This document shows, piece by piece, positions 1-11,332 of a stretch of 64,000 nucleotides of DNA (position 1 is its first letter; every line of letters begins with the position of its first letter). Where the stretch lies: the NCBI GenBank assembly GCA_902729315.2, contig LR746274.1, forward strand, positions 558,001 through 622,000, in the 5' to 3' direction. The notes under the pieces are model-generated. The model was not told the origin of the DNA. It was given only the letters and a program-made list of their open reading frames with translations, and ran no database searches. The DNA comes from Spirodela intermedia (taxonomy: Eukaryota; Streptophyta; Magnoliopsida; Alismatales; Araceae). Made by a program: the position numbers and the translations under genes.

Positions 1-440
1 CCAAGCCAGGCTGAAGCTGTCCTCCACTACCCAGATTGAGATCGGCCTCCGCCAGATTCCTTGCCCCTCTGGTGTTTCAGTGGGGACATCTAGATGACCC
101 TCTTCTCCTTCTTTTAGGGTTTCAGGGGCTTCCACCATTGAGAGACCTAAAGAGCAGATCCTTTTCTCCTTCCTGCCTTTCACATTTCTTCAACGAAAAC
201 CCGGATGAATCTTCACTTCAGATTCCAATGGGCGAAGTTGATCTAAAGGAGAAGGCGCCAGGTTGAGAGGAGGAAACACGACTTGACTGTTCCTCTCGCT
301 CTCCGATTCTCTGTGGCTAGCGAGAGTCTTCTCCAATCTCAGACAGTTGGAGGTATCTCTATTCCCGCTGAGGAAATAGATCTTGAGCTTAGGTTTGGAG
401 GATCCGCCTTCGGCTGACCGTGGCCCCGTAGCTTTGTTAT
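1..440. other. Unassigned leading region
   Basis: No recognisable protein family. A 76-codon open frame at 36-266 (+) has no domain I know. The base composition is moderate and the stretch leads into a pyrimidine tract, which resembles plant leader or promoter DNA, but no gene start can be defined. Confidence 0.3.
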
Positions 441-450
441 TCAGTCTGTA

Positions 451-453
<3 letters not shown>

Positions 454-510
<57 letters not shown>
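454..510. repeat. (CT)n microsatellite
   Basis: An uninterrupted CT dinucleotide run, broken once by TT near 499. Such tracts are common in plant promoters and 5' leaders. No adjacent coding exon was identified. Confidence 0.95.
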
Positions 511-849
511 GTTTCCGTGGAAGCCTTCGTGATTTCATGACAACATTTTCATTGACTTTCTTCAGCTGGAGGCCTGAACTCACACATATGGTTGTTTCCT
601 TGTTTTGCTGCGATGATTGAAGGCCGTTAGCTGTCGATATGATCGGACCTAAGATGATCTTCTTCCCTCAGTCCTCTTCCGGTGGCTCGTCTGAAGCTTG
701 TGAGGGATTCTGACCGAGATACTTGATCATTTCTGCGTTAAATTCACTGCTCGATGTTACTATCGGCATTCAGGGAGCCGGGAGTTCGACTGCGATAGGG
801 TCCATACGCGGCTAGATTCGTCATCAGCCCACGTTGAGTAGTTTAATGT

Positions 850-1240
850 GGTGGGGGTAGAGAGCATGTGTGTTTTATGTGAAGATTGAGAATGGGAGAG
901 TAGCCTAGAGGGTCACTGTCGGAGGCGGAGAGAGAGATATAAGAGGCAGATGTATGTATGCAGATTGAGGGGGTAGAGAGAGAGAGAGGATTTTATGTGG
1001 AGATTGAGAATGGAAGAGTAGTTCAGAGCGTCACTGTGGGAGACGGAGAGAGAGATATGAGAGAGAGAGAGGGACAAAGAGACTCAGATCGTTACCTAGA
1101 TGAAGAGGGAGTGAGATAGCTATAGATGGACGTGGCGAGAGAAGTCTAGAGGGAAAGGGGGATCTTGTAAAGAGACAGTGTGGAGAGCGATATATGTAGA
1201 GTAAGAGAGTCATCGACGGATATATGGGGGGAGAGAGAGG
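850..1240. repeat. GA-rich block with two ~70-bp direct repeats
   Basis: About 70 bases at 878-944 are repeated at 994-1062 with a few substitutions. Both contain 'gagattgagaatgg'-like and 'ggcggagagagagata'-like stretches. The whole block is purine-rich with short GA runs. It looks like a local tandem duplication and not a gene. Confidence 0.75.
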
Positions 1241-2400
1241 GGCACAGGTGGGGGCCTATAATCAAGAAAGGAGGTGGACGAATGTGTGCTTGAGAATTCA
1301 TACACATGACATAAGGTCAAGCATGAATGTCTCTACCTTGTTTTAACACTTCAACACTTATTAATCGTCCTTTAATCTCACTGATTTCACCTTCAAAATA
1401 AAAAAATACTCATTATTCACAGAACATCTTGAACACGAATACTTCAACATTCAACTATAAAAATCAATAGAAAATAAGTTGGAAACAATCCTAACTTGAT
1501 CTCAAATGAGTTTTGGAGGCTTTAGAAGAGGAATGAAGATCATTCATCAAATTTTAGCTTAGTTAAACTCATTTCTATCATAACATGTATGAAATAGAAA
1601 TAGTTTATTGTAAAATATAAATAAATGATAAAATTAGATAAATAAATACTAAAATTAAGAAAATAAATCATTGCTTAAAGTTTAGTTTTCCTCTTAGACA
1701 ACTAGAGATACAAGTGTGACAGCTTAGTTTCTTTTGGACGTGTCACACCATGTTAAAAGTCGCAGAAGTATCATCTAGAAGCGCTATGCCACTTGTTAGA
1801 GAGATCTGTTGAAAAGAGGGGTCGACCACACTATCACCGTAGTTTGAGAGGAGAAGGAAAGAGTTGACCACTTATTGGAGGCTTTTAGCATAGTCAAATA
1901 AGGAATGAGCTCGTCAATCGACGAAAGTATTAATCGCATTAAAAGATAGAAGAAACAAATGCATATTCATAACTATCATTAAGTTTTTAAAGATAATTGA
2001 TAATATATCTATTTTAGCAGATAATAATCATTTTTTGTCACTATATTCTTGATAGTGACACATGTGAGAACTTAAGTTTCTTGTATCACAACACTTTGCA
2101 TGCTATTAAATCAGATATGATTGGTCATGTGGCGTGCTGTGCGGTGCAAAATTAACCCACCATGAACTGCTGCCAACTAGAACTTAAGTGTTGATAAGTC
2201 TTCATTATCATGAGTTAATAATTAGTAAATAATATAGTTTTAGCCTTAACTCATGATAAATAGACTTATATTTGTGTTACAGTATGATTTGTGGTTTTCA
2301 GTTAATTAACGTGAATTTTTGGGTAATTATGTGATTTTATACGATTTTTACAGTCTTACTTTTGAGATAAATGAAGAACAAGAAATAAAAATAAAAATAT
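1241..2400. other. AT-rich intergenic DNA
   Basis: Mostly AT-rich with frequent stop codons in every frame. I see no exon, RNA gene or retroelement domain. The GC content rises abruptly at about 2,410, which marks the edge of the next repeat. Confidence 0.4.
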
Positions 2401-2404
2401 TGCA

Positions 2405-2695
2405 AAATGGGGGGACCGGCCGGCCAGCCGGGCCCGCAAGCGGGTCAAAAGCTCAGTCGGGGAGTAGCCGCGAGTAGGAGCTCGAGCGGCTTGGACCGAT
2501 AGGGGCACGTGTGCACCACTCCCCTTCCATGTCACCGGTGGCCAGCCGGCTGTGGGGCAAGGAGTGGTCGTACACGCGAGAGAAGGGACTTTGCTTAGAA
2601 AGCTAACATTACTATATATTCGCCTGAAAAATCAGCGCACAACCGATGTGGGACTAAACCCACGTCACACCTTCCTCAGAAGGGGCGGACAACCG
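2405..2695 (+). repeat. Dispersed repeat family A, CpG-rich copy
   Basis: A sequence containing 'ggcacgtgtgcaccactcc', 'actatatattcgcctga' and 'aaccgatgtgggactaaa' recurs in diverged form at 10,980-11,245 (+), and a related sequence occurs in reverse orientation at 3,985-4,335 and 32,735-33,060. The GATGTGGGACTAAA-type end is typical of plant LTR retrotransposon LTRs, so these are probably solo or truncated LTRs. This copy keeps many CpG sites and looks the youngest of the four. Confidence 0.7.
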
Positions 2696-2734
2696 GCGCG
2701 GGTTCGAATCCTCCCAGAGTCAAAATTCATATCT

Positions 2735-3300
2735 TTTTATCTGATTATCGCGACTTTCCTGCAGATTGTCGGTGAAGGATTAAGCAACCAGAATCGCTGG
2801 ATCATCGGTGAAAATCTCGTCAACGCGATTCGCGGAGCATTGCTACTAAAATTGCTGAACGATTCGCGATAAAAGGATCGCGAATCCATCGAGTAAATCA
2901 TCTCCGATTGATCGACGAACAAGCCGTCGTCGGGAAGAGGACGATCCGCCGGGAGATGAGTCGCCACCTCCTGAGAGCGTACCAGATGCGATGAAGAGCC
3001 TCCTCTTGCTGCGCGGACTTGAGGATGAAGCTCCCTGACACGCGCCCCACCTCCATCCAGCTCCTCTCCGTCGGGTGACAGCCGCCGGAGAGCCGCAAAG
3101 TCGCCGTTTTTCCGCTCCGCCGGGTGACAGCCGCCGGAGATGACTCAGCGACCCATTTCATTGATCTCTAGACTTCGCGAGAAGATCTAGAGATTGCCCA
3201 TGTCGTCTTTGTCCAAGGAGAGCCTTTGAGGCCGTGGACACTGGACAACGATCCTCCCGAACGCTCAGGATTCCGGTGCATCGCCGACGCATCGCCGTCG
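2735..3300 (+). repeat. Dispersed repeat family B, CpG-rich copy
   Basis: It aligns along its length with the reverse complement of 11,724-12,215. The shared landmarks are 'gatcgacgaacaagcc', 'gaagaggacgatcc', 'gagcctcctcttgctg', 'gggtgacagccgccgg' (twice) and 'gagagcctttgaggcc'. The copy near 12 kb differs mostly by CpG to TpG/CpA changes. It is probably LTR or untranslated retroelement sequence continuous with the family A block just upstream. It has no protein domain. Confidence 0.75.
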
Positions 3301-3984
3301 CGATGCCGGAACTCTGTTTTCCTGCTTTAAACTTACTTTACACTTCATTTAGTGATATTTCTTTGTGATTTTAATTTACCAAAATATACTTTGTTCTATT
3401 ACGATTCTTCCGGTTTTTACAGATCTTAATTTGATTAATTAAATCGTCTGTAATCGCTTACGTAAGAATCGCCGGGCGGAACTCTATTTCCGCCCGATTC
3501 GTGTTCGCCGGGCGCTGACGTCATCCTAATGCCCGCGCCCTTATTTCCCTTTTTCGTGAATTTTAAATATATTTCCTTTTTATTTCTTAGTATAAAATTC
3601 ATAGAAAATCGTATTCATTGAGAAAAATTCTGAATAATTACCAGATATTATATTACATCCCTGTGATCGACCTAGAAAATTACCGCTATTTTTGAAATTT
3701 TATTGAATTATAATTGCTATATTTTTTAGAAATACTTCTAAATATCCGAAAATTCGTATTTTCTAGTTTTATAAATTTTATATTTGCGTGATTTAATATA
3801 CAACGACTGAGTCACGTCAAGTGTCTAGTATTGTGGCATTTTGTTCACCATCGAGTCATTATTTCAGGTCACATGTGAGTTGAGTGACATAGGATACACT
3901 TGTATCGTGGCGCTTTACACACTATAGAATCTCTTGTCCTAGTAACGTAGCCTATTGAGTGCCACTCGATCACATTGTGCTCTA
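3301..3984. other. AT-rich intergenic or retroelement DNA
   Basis: There is no coding signal. A short GC-rich segment near 3,460-3,545 interrupts AT-rich sequence. It may be the remainder of the retroelement to which families A and B belong. Confidence 0.35.
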
Positions 3985-4335
3985 GATAGTTGCCCTAAAA
4001 CAAACATGATTTAGTCTCACATCAGAACTTTTTAAATGATTAAGCTTAATATATATCAAAGCTAGGTTTTCTGTATAGAGATCCCTTCTCCCAAATAAAA
4101 TGATGCCCACGACCATCTTGGGAGAAGGTAATAGGTGGTCCACTCTTATATGCATGCGTGTGTATGATACTCTTTCATCCATGATCAGTTGGCCATTAGG
4201 ACGTGTTAGGGGAGTGATGCACATGTGTGTGAAGCGAGTCCTTCACCACTCAAACCTAGCTTGTGGCTCCCTCAGTTTGGGCCTACGTGCTCAAGTGTAG
4301 CACCCTTTTTGGTCAGCTTGTGAGTGCCAGCTTGG
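3985..4335 (-). repeat. Dispersed repeat family A-related copy, reverse
   Basis: It matches 32,735-33,060 closely in the same orientation. Shared landmarks are 'ggtggtcc/tctgcc', 'gtgtgtatga' and 'gatgcacatgtgtgtgaa'. In reverse orientation it carries the 'gatgtgag/gactaaa' end seen in family A. It abuts the presumed end of the copia LTR at about 4,350. Confidence 0.65.
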
Positions 4336-4349
4336 CAACGGGTGATGAT

Positions 4350-4556
4350 TATTTTTATATGGTTGACAAGAGGAAGATAAAATTGTAAAATTGATCTATT
4401 GAAGAAGAGGAGTACATGAGGTTATATAGAAGAGAGGATAAGAGAGAAAGAAAGAGAGGAAGAAGTGGAGATAGTGGAGGAAGAATAAGGACTTGGAGAG
4501 AATAAGTCCAAAATGGACATAGTGGGACCAGTAGGCCTATTCTAACACTCCCCCTC
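4350..4556 (-). mobile_element. Copia polypurine tract and putative 3' LTR start (reverse)
   Basis: Reading the reverse strand, a G-rich polypurine tract (4,548-4,556) is followed at once by TGTTAGA starting at 4,547, the usual start of a copia LTR. About 200 pyrimidine-rich bases follow, with a TATA-like 'ctatataacctcatg' around 4,430. It directly follows the RNase H remnant at 4,557-4,926, as expected for the 3' end of a copia element. The far LTR edge, near 4,350, is an estimate because no second LTR was found for comparison. Confidence 0.7.
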
Positions 4557-4926
4557 AAATTGGAGCATATTAGTCAAACATGCCTAGCTTGGTGCACATC
4601 GCATCATAGGAACCTTTTAGTGAAGACATCTGCGAGCTGATGAGATGAGACAATGTGAGGAGTAGAGATAACACCTAACATTACTTTATCTTAGATGTAA
4701 TGATAGTCAATCTCGATGTCTTTCATCTACTTATGAAATGTAGGATCCTCAATAATGAAGATGGCGGTCTGATTATTATAGTGTATAAGCATTGACGTAA
4801 GAGATCAGATACCAAGGTTTTCGAGGAGTGAATTAAGTCACACCATCTCTTGCGTTGTCTCGATCATAGTGCAATACTTAAACTCAGCATTAGAGCAAGA
4901 TACCACCTTTTGCTTCATAGAGTTCC
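4557..4926 (-). pseudogene. Copia RNase H C-terminal part, degenerate
   Basis: Reverse-strand translation, with stops and shifts, gives recognisable copia RNase H segments: KQKVVSCSNAEF (canonical KQxVVSRSxAEAEY), an IHYNNQTAIFI match to the CDNQAAI motif, DIEIDYHYI (KHIEVDCHYI) and HQLADVFTKRFL (QLADVFTKAL). The order is correct for the end of copia pol and it leads straight into the polypurine tract. The 5' part of the same domain lies at about 6,070-6,290, separated by an inserted repeat. The element is dead. Confidence 0.85.
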
Positions 4927-6070
4927 ACGTTGATAAAAAAAAATTGAGGATCGTCAAAAGTTTCAAAATCAATTACTCAAAAAATATTTTTAATCACGAA
5001 TTTATCAAATAAAAATACTAAAATAGGTAAGTAATGTGGTAAGCTCGAAGTCGATCCACAGGTAATGAGAATTAGGCGTTGCTTAGAGACTATTTTAATT
5101 AAACGAGCTCAAAAGAGGGGTGACAGTGAATAAGAAGAATTTTTGCCGTCAGAAAAGAGGGAAAACAGAAAATCAATGATATGGATGATGGTTGAGAGGT
5201 GAATGTATCCATAAAAGACTTGCAAAGTAGAATCGAAGCTATAAATCAACCTATCTCAAACTTACGAATACCTAGACTGATTCCGCACATAACACATCAA
5301 ACCTAGATGAACTTACCTTGGGCCTCTATGTGTCACCAAGGCTAGACGGTTTTCCTTTTCGAGTAGCTTCTTCAAAGATCTATGCTTTGAATCCACACTT
5401 AAATCAATCAAAATGCATCAAAATATGATGCGGAACCCCAATGTTATTTCATGCAAGCCGACAAAATGTTGGGGCATTTGAAGTTTAGCTCTTCCGCCCC
5501 TAAACGGTAGGTTAAATGCGTAAGGGTTTACATAAGAGGGTGGGAATACATGTGTAGGGCTGTGATTAAATGAGAATATTTCTGTCCTTTTGGTTGCGAA
5601 AGTCGTTTCTTCTTGAGTTGATCTGAACTATTGGATCTAGAAGTCTTGTTGTAACCATAGGATCTTCCTAAATGTTGTGATCTGCTGCACCCTTGGTAAG
5701 TATGCTCCATTTGCCATTGATTCTGTGGACGTTCTCGATGGCTTCCAATCTCTTCATTTGATGATGCCATGTGTCAGTGCCTCAGCCCTTGATTATGTCG
5801 CCTCATCTCCATATATCAGATCTCATCTGTCGAAGCATATATCGACTTCTTAAAAATCATAAAAAGATATAAAAAATTCTTGAAATTATCTCATATTAAT
5901 AAAAAATCAATTATGACTATAAAACTTATAACAAAATTCGAAAAATTATCTAAAATATTAAACTTCATGAAATACTCAAAGAAATAATAAATGTTTATTT
6001 TTAATATGATAACATGCTATATTATAAGATTTACATTCGCATAACAAGGTTATAATCAGCATGTTATCAC
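4927..6070 (-). mobile_element. Repeat family C inserted in the copia RNase H
   Basis: This block interrupts the copia RNase H between its G-Y-C-T part (ending near 6,070) and its K-Q-x-V-V-S part (starting at 4,926). Its 4,927-5,500 portion aligns with the reverse complement of 15,190-15,790. Shared features include an 'aggcccaaggtaagtt'-like stretch, 'cacctaattctcat' and 'cgatcacaagcttacca'. A 12-bp perfect inverted repeat (6,007-6,018 and 6,058-6,069, tgataacatgct) lies at its outer end. An 80-codon polar reverse frame at 5,528-5,770 has no recognised domain. It is probably a solo LTR or non-autonomous element. Confidence 0.65.
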
Positions 6071-6950
6071 ATGACAAGGTTGCTACTTACATATGTGCAA
6101 TAACTAATAGTGGACTTGCAATCTCTCTTGTCACCAACATATCCTGCATCCAAGTAGGCTTTAATCTAAAGATGCCCATGCCTTTGATAGATAAGTCTTC
6201 TCTTAAGAGCGCTTTTGATGTATGCCAAAACTTGTAAAACTCCCTTTTAGTGAACTTATTGAGGTTCTTGTATGAGCTAGTTAAGGACACTAAATGTGTA
6301 CACTATGGTAGGGCGAGTGTGAGGTAGATCAACTTCCCTACCAATCGTATGTACCAATTAACATTCTCTAGGAGCAAAGACGACGTATCCTAGAAGTACG
6401 GACGTGCTTCCATAGGTGACAACTTTGGCTTGCAGTGAAGTAGCCTAGTCTCCTAAAGTATATTAAGAGTATACTTTCGTTGTGAGAGAGTGACCTTGCC
6501 ATCTTGAAATGTGAACTCAATCCCAAGAAAGTATCGTGGAACCCCCAAATCTCATATAATTAACTGTTACTACAGGTATGATTTGGTAGCTTGAATGCAT
6601 GTTTCATCACTTCTAGTCACAAAAATTTCATCCATATAAATAGCTAAGGTGATAATGTTAGTTTTAATAGTCTTTGGAAGCACTATGGGATCCGTAAGAT
6701 ATGGTGAAAATCTGAATTGTGTTAGAAGACTATTGAACTTAGCAAACCAAGTACGTGGATTTTACATAAATCCATAAATAGAGTGCTACAAAAGACACAC
6801 CTTTGATGACTCTTCCTGAGTAATATATCTAGGTGGTTACTTCATACTTACTCTTCGAAGTCATTATAGAGAAAGACATTAAAAACATCTAACTAATATA
6901 AAGACCATACCTGATTCACTATTAGAGAAAGTATGACTCAAATAGGAAAT
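6071..6950 (-). pseudogene. Copia reverse transcriptase and RNase H start, degenerate
   Basis: On the reverse strand from about 6,850 downwards, broken frames read through copia RT signatures: SIYGF (canonical SLYGLKQ), RTWFAKF, the catalytic box as YMDEI at 6,627-6,638 (canonical YVDDI/L, second Asp changed to Glu), DLGVPRYFLGIEF, SQRKYTLNIL, ETRLL and SPMEA, then LVGKLIYLT. The RNase H start follows with IYQRHGHL and YCTYVSSNLV. The family is the same type as the copia at 58-61 kb. Multiple stops and frameshifts and the changed catalytic residue show that it is inactive. Confidence 0.85.
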
Positions 6951-7034
6951 GTGTACCAGAAATAGAATATGAAAATATTCTAAACTTATGTCATTCATCT
7001 CCTTGTGGTGGACATTTTTTAATTAAGAAAACAT

Positions 7035-8083
7035 ATGAAAAAATATTACAATCTAATTTTTATTGACCAACTCTTTTTAAAGATGCATATAATTTCAATA
7101 AATGTTGTCTTCAATGCCAAAAGATCACAAATTTATCTATACTTGGCCATAGATATGATGCCTTTGCAACCTATACTTGTCGTAGAAATTTTTGATTTAT
7201 GGGACATAAACTTCATGGTTCACTTTCCTAATTCATTTGGCCATGAATATATTCTTATTGCAGTGGATTATGTTTCTAAATGGATTGAAGTTATACCTAC
7301 ACATGTGATAAGAAAATTGTCATAAAATTTCTTAAGTTTCATATTTTGACTTGTTTTGGCTGTCCACATGGTATTATTAGTGATAATAGTTCTCATTTTA
7401 TTAACTCACAATTTAGAGCTTTATTGAAGAAATATGGAGTTACTCACAAGATTTCTACACCATATCATCCTCAATCAAATGGGCAGATGGAAGTATCCAA
7501 TAGAGAGATCAAGAAAATACTTCAAAAGATAATTTGTGTTGATAGAAAAGATTGGTGATTGAAGCTTGATGATGCTTTATGGGCTTATTGGACAGCATAT
7601 AAAAATCTTATAAGCATGTTACCATTTAGATTACTTTTTGGAAAATCATGTCAGTTACCCGTGGAATTAGAACATAGAGCTTATTGGGCAATCAAATAAT
7701 TAAATACTAATTTACAAGAGGCTAGATATCATAGATCTTTTCAATTATCCAAATTAGAAGAGTTTAGGAATGAGACTTATGGAAATTCTTGTATTTATAA
7801 ATCTCACATGAAAGCTTATCATCCCATCTTAATTACAAGAAAATCATTTCAAGTTGGTCAAAAGGTATGGATTTTCAATTCAAGATTACGTTTATTTCTT
7901 GGAAAATTAAAATCAAGATGGGATGGCCGTTACATTGTTGTTAATGTTGCAAATAGTGGAGCTGTGAAAATCAATGACCCAAGAGATAGACAAAGCGTTG
8001 TAGTCAATGGTCAAAGGCTCAAACCATACATAGAACATGATCCATCTGAGCCTATATTAGTAGTTGAATTCATAGACCCTTGA
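7035..8083 (+). pseudogene. Athila/Tat-like gypsy integrase, degenerate
   Basis: Three consecutive frames cover a non-chromovirus Ty3/gypsy integrase. The zinc-binding end shows KDAY and CLQCQK in a shifted frame (about 7,080-7,125). The core has [28 protein letters not shown] and YHPQSNGQMEVSNREIK, which supply the D, D and E catalytic regions. Then come ALWAY-like, [20 protein letters not shown] and a C-terminal SRLRLFLGKLKSRWDG segment ending at NGQRLKPY. At least two frameshifts and several stops break it. This is the standard IN C-terminal arrangement of the Athila/Tat group; it has no chromodomain. Confidence 0.88.
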
Positions 8084-9677
8084 GCATCATTATGTCAGGC
8101 TGAAGACATAAAAGCAAAGTGCTTAGTTTGGAGGCAACCCAATAACTTTTATTTTGTCATTTCGATTTGCCTTTAGATTGATTTATTTTAGTTCAAAAGT
8201 TAATTTTATTTTCTGCAGTTTTTATTTACTTCAATAAATAAGGTATCAACTCCCCACTCTTCCATATTTCATCCATTGTCTATACTTTTATTTGAAAATT
8301 TTAACATTCTTATATTTTAGCTAATGATTTCTCTTTTTAGATAATTTAAGGGACAGATTGGATATCATCAAGAGAAAATTCAAGGAGCTAAAGAATCATC
8401 TATGAATATTCAATGAGTTTTTCTAAACTTTCCTTCTTGATATTTCATACTTGAGATAAATGCTATGATGCTTATTTTTTTTATAATCTCAATAGGATAT
8501 TTTATTGGGGACAATAAAATGACTAAATTAGGGGGTAAGGAGGAAATTTAGAAAAACTCAAAGATACAATTTAGTGCATGAAAATGAGTATATGGAAAAC
8601 TATTTGTATGATTTCTTGCATATTATGAACATATTGAAATAAAGAATACATCATGGATTACTCCACGGATTGATTTATAGATGAGTTAGATGAAGAACTT
8701 ACTCTATGTTGTAAGTTCTATGTCACGCTAAAGGTTTAAACATTTCCCTAGGCTGTGTGAAAAACATGGAAGTGATTTGAAGCACACATCTCAAATTCAT
8801 AGTTATATTTATTATTTTTTGATTCTTAGACTTCTCATCTTACTCATTTACCTCTCATGATCTACTGTGATTAAACCTTGCATGAAAATCATTTTGTTTT
8901 TTTAGTATGAGATAGAGCTTTTGTCAATTTCATTGGCAACTAGTATTTATGACATAGTGAAGCCCCTTGTACCATAGAGGGATACAATACCTCTTCAGGG
9001 AAATAAGCTGCCTGTCTAATTAGGGCAACACATGGAAAGCATATTACAATTATATGCAATAAAAATATGTTGAACTTGAAGAAAGCACAAGGATTATGCT
9101 GTGAGACATTAGGATATCTCTCTTGTAGCAAGTATTCAAAGTGAAAAAAAAAAAAGTTGCAAAGGGTAGAACCAAAGGAAAGCACAGGGGGTGCGCTGTG
9201 AGACACCCTGGGCATTCCTCTCGTAGCAAGTACCAAGGATAAAACCCTATTAATTATTGCATGATTTTTGAAAATTACTTTCCATGTGCCTTAGCCATTT
9301 TATATATAGCCATTTATATACAAGATTTGACATAGTCTCTATCCCATGCATATTATTTATTGTGTAAGGTATCTATCAATGCTGTTTCTTGATGAGGTGA
9401 ATTATTTTCCTTATTTATGTAGTACAATTATTATTATATGTAGAGTATTGAGAAGCATGCTTAAGATCATGAAAATGTTTGAAGTATATACCTTGGAAAA
9501 TATTTTTATACCAAAGGTAGTTTTACTACGTATGCTTGGCATAGATTATATAATCATTTGAGAAAGTAATTTCATATTAGCTCTGATATATAACTGATCC
9601 ATGATTACTTGATGATGTTTCTTAATTTTTAAATACATATTTTATTTTCAGTACTTAGGGACTAGCAATGATTCAAG
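8084..9677 (+). mobile_element. Athila-like 3' internal non-coding region
   Basis: AT-rich DNA between the integrase stop and a polypurine-like tract. Athila/Tat elements usually have a long region here, sometimes with an env-like frame, but I see no convincing one. Small reverse frames near 8,940-9,236 lie in a locally duplicated segment: 9,080-9,125 and 9,175-9,235 share 'gcacaagg/ggggattatgctgtgagaca'-like and 'ctctcgtagcaagta'-like text. Confidence 0.5.
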
Positions 9678-10975
9678 TTGGGGGATGTGATAACTTTTGA
9701 AAACTATATAGTAATCTATTAACAAATCAGGGAGAATAATGCATATTTGAGAAATATTTCACAAGTTGTCATGTTAATTATTTTATTTGTTACTTAAATG
9801 AACCTCTTTAAATCTTAATTTAAATTTATATTTTATGAATAAAAAGAAAATTAGTGAGAATTTATTCCATATCTTGAGGCTTAATTCTCATTTATTTTAT
9901 TTTTAAATAAAATCTTATTGTGCTAAATTTTTATGATTAATTGAAATATATTTTATACAATTTTCGAAGGCACATATGTGGGCAGGAAGGGGCCCCCACT
10001 ACTTATTCATTCAAAGGGGGGGACTAGCCTCATGACTTCCCACTAGGCGAGAGGTGCACCTAACCCACCTACCCACTCATCAATCATAGTGTTCAGAACC
10101 ATGCATCAGAGGATATATTTACAAATATCGATTATCATCTAGTAAAACAGATGATATTGATTATTCTCTCACACATGTAGAAGGGTATATGTTCAAATAT
10201 CAATTATCATCTGGTAAAACTGATAATGTTGATTATTGTTGCATGAGAAAATGAGAAAATGTGGGAAAAATCAGAAACAAATTAGAGAAAAATCAGAAAA
10301 ATATGACAAAAAATAGGAAGTTAAAACAGAAAATGTAATTTGTAGATCTGAGGTACAAAAAAGAGGTAGAGGAGAGAGAAAGGAAGCCTTTTCTAAGTTA
10401 TTCTTGGGTTGTTCTTGGGAGAAATCATTGTTCTTCTTTCTCATACAAAAATAGAAATCTGAAGAGTGCATCATTAATTTTGATTGTCCTCCTCTACCCT
10501 TTTTACCTTAAATCCATTCCGTTGAACTAGGTGCAAGATTGGGAAGCGCTACCCAGAGGTTGACATCAAGCCATGCATTCTAAGGGTTGTAAGTTTGATT
10601 TTTAATAGAGTTTTCATTATTTTCATATTTGATCTGTGAAATAATTTTATTTTCTTAGGTTTAATCATTTCTTTACTTGATTCTCTTCTATTTTTATCAC
10701 TCCAAAGTATATTTAATTTACTGATTTTAATTCATTTAATTTTTAAATTCGTATTTACATTTATTTGCCATTTTATTTCATTTATTGCTTTGAATATGAC
10801 TTGAAATCTTCTAATCAATTTCATAATTCTTTAAATTAGAGAATAAAAATATTTTTAAAAGCCTTCCCTGAGGAGATGACCTAGCTCACCACTATATCCA
10901 TTTAATTTATTTTTTTGGTGAATCTAGTTCTATAAATGATGAAAATTGATTGATGATTCTAATAATGACTTAGAA
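9678..10975 (+). mobile_element. Putative polypurine tract and 3' LTR of the Athila-like element
   Basis: TTGGGGGA at 9,678-9,685 is followed by TGTGATAAC, a plausible PPT-to-LTR junction in the right place and orientation for the upstream integrase. The following ~1.2 kb has no coding signal and contains a short repeated motif (an 'aaatatcaattatcatctggtaaaa'-like unit near 10,120 and 10,195). No matching 5' LTR was found in the window, so the 3' limit is a guess. Confidence 0.4.
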
Positions 10976-10979
10976 CCAC

Positions 10980-11245
10980 ATCACCAGTGGGGGCCACAAG
11001 CAAGTTGGAATCGCATTTAGGCAGAGCCGCAAGTAGGGGCTCGAGTGGCTAATGGTAATTGATTGAGGGCATGTGTGTGTCACTCCCCTTCTAGGTCACT
11101 TGTGGCCAACCAGGCACAAGACAATAAGTGATTGTACACACATGAGAAAGGAACTCATTAATTTCCAAATCTCATATTACTATATATTCATCTCAACATT
11201 CGGTGTATAACCGATGTGGGACTAAATCAGTGGTTATGAAATATT
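10980..11245 (+). repeat. Dispersed repeat family A, CpG-depleted copy
   Basis: A direct copy of 2,405-2,695, with 'gagccgcaagtaggggctcgag' matching 'agtagccgcgagtaggagctcgag' and ending at the same 'aaccgatgtgggactaaa'. Most CpG sites of the other copy appear as TpG or CpA here, as expected after long cytosine methylation. Confidence 0.7.
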
Positions 11246-11332
11246 TTTGGTAATAACAAAAATACCCCTTATTCATAACAATGAGATATTATGATGACGT
11301 CACTATATAAGGGTATTTGAATATTTATTTCA

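Noticed and set aside
2701-2711. GGTTCGAATCC, a perfect tRNA B-box-like word
   Set aside because: No A-box at the right distance and no cloverleaf; the T-arm stem does not pair. Treated as chance within repeat family A.
9678-10975. Definite LTR pair for the Athila-like element
   Set aside because: Only one candidate LTR start with a polypurine tract was visible; no second copy was found in the window, so no element boundaries are claimed.
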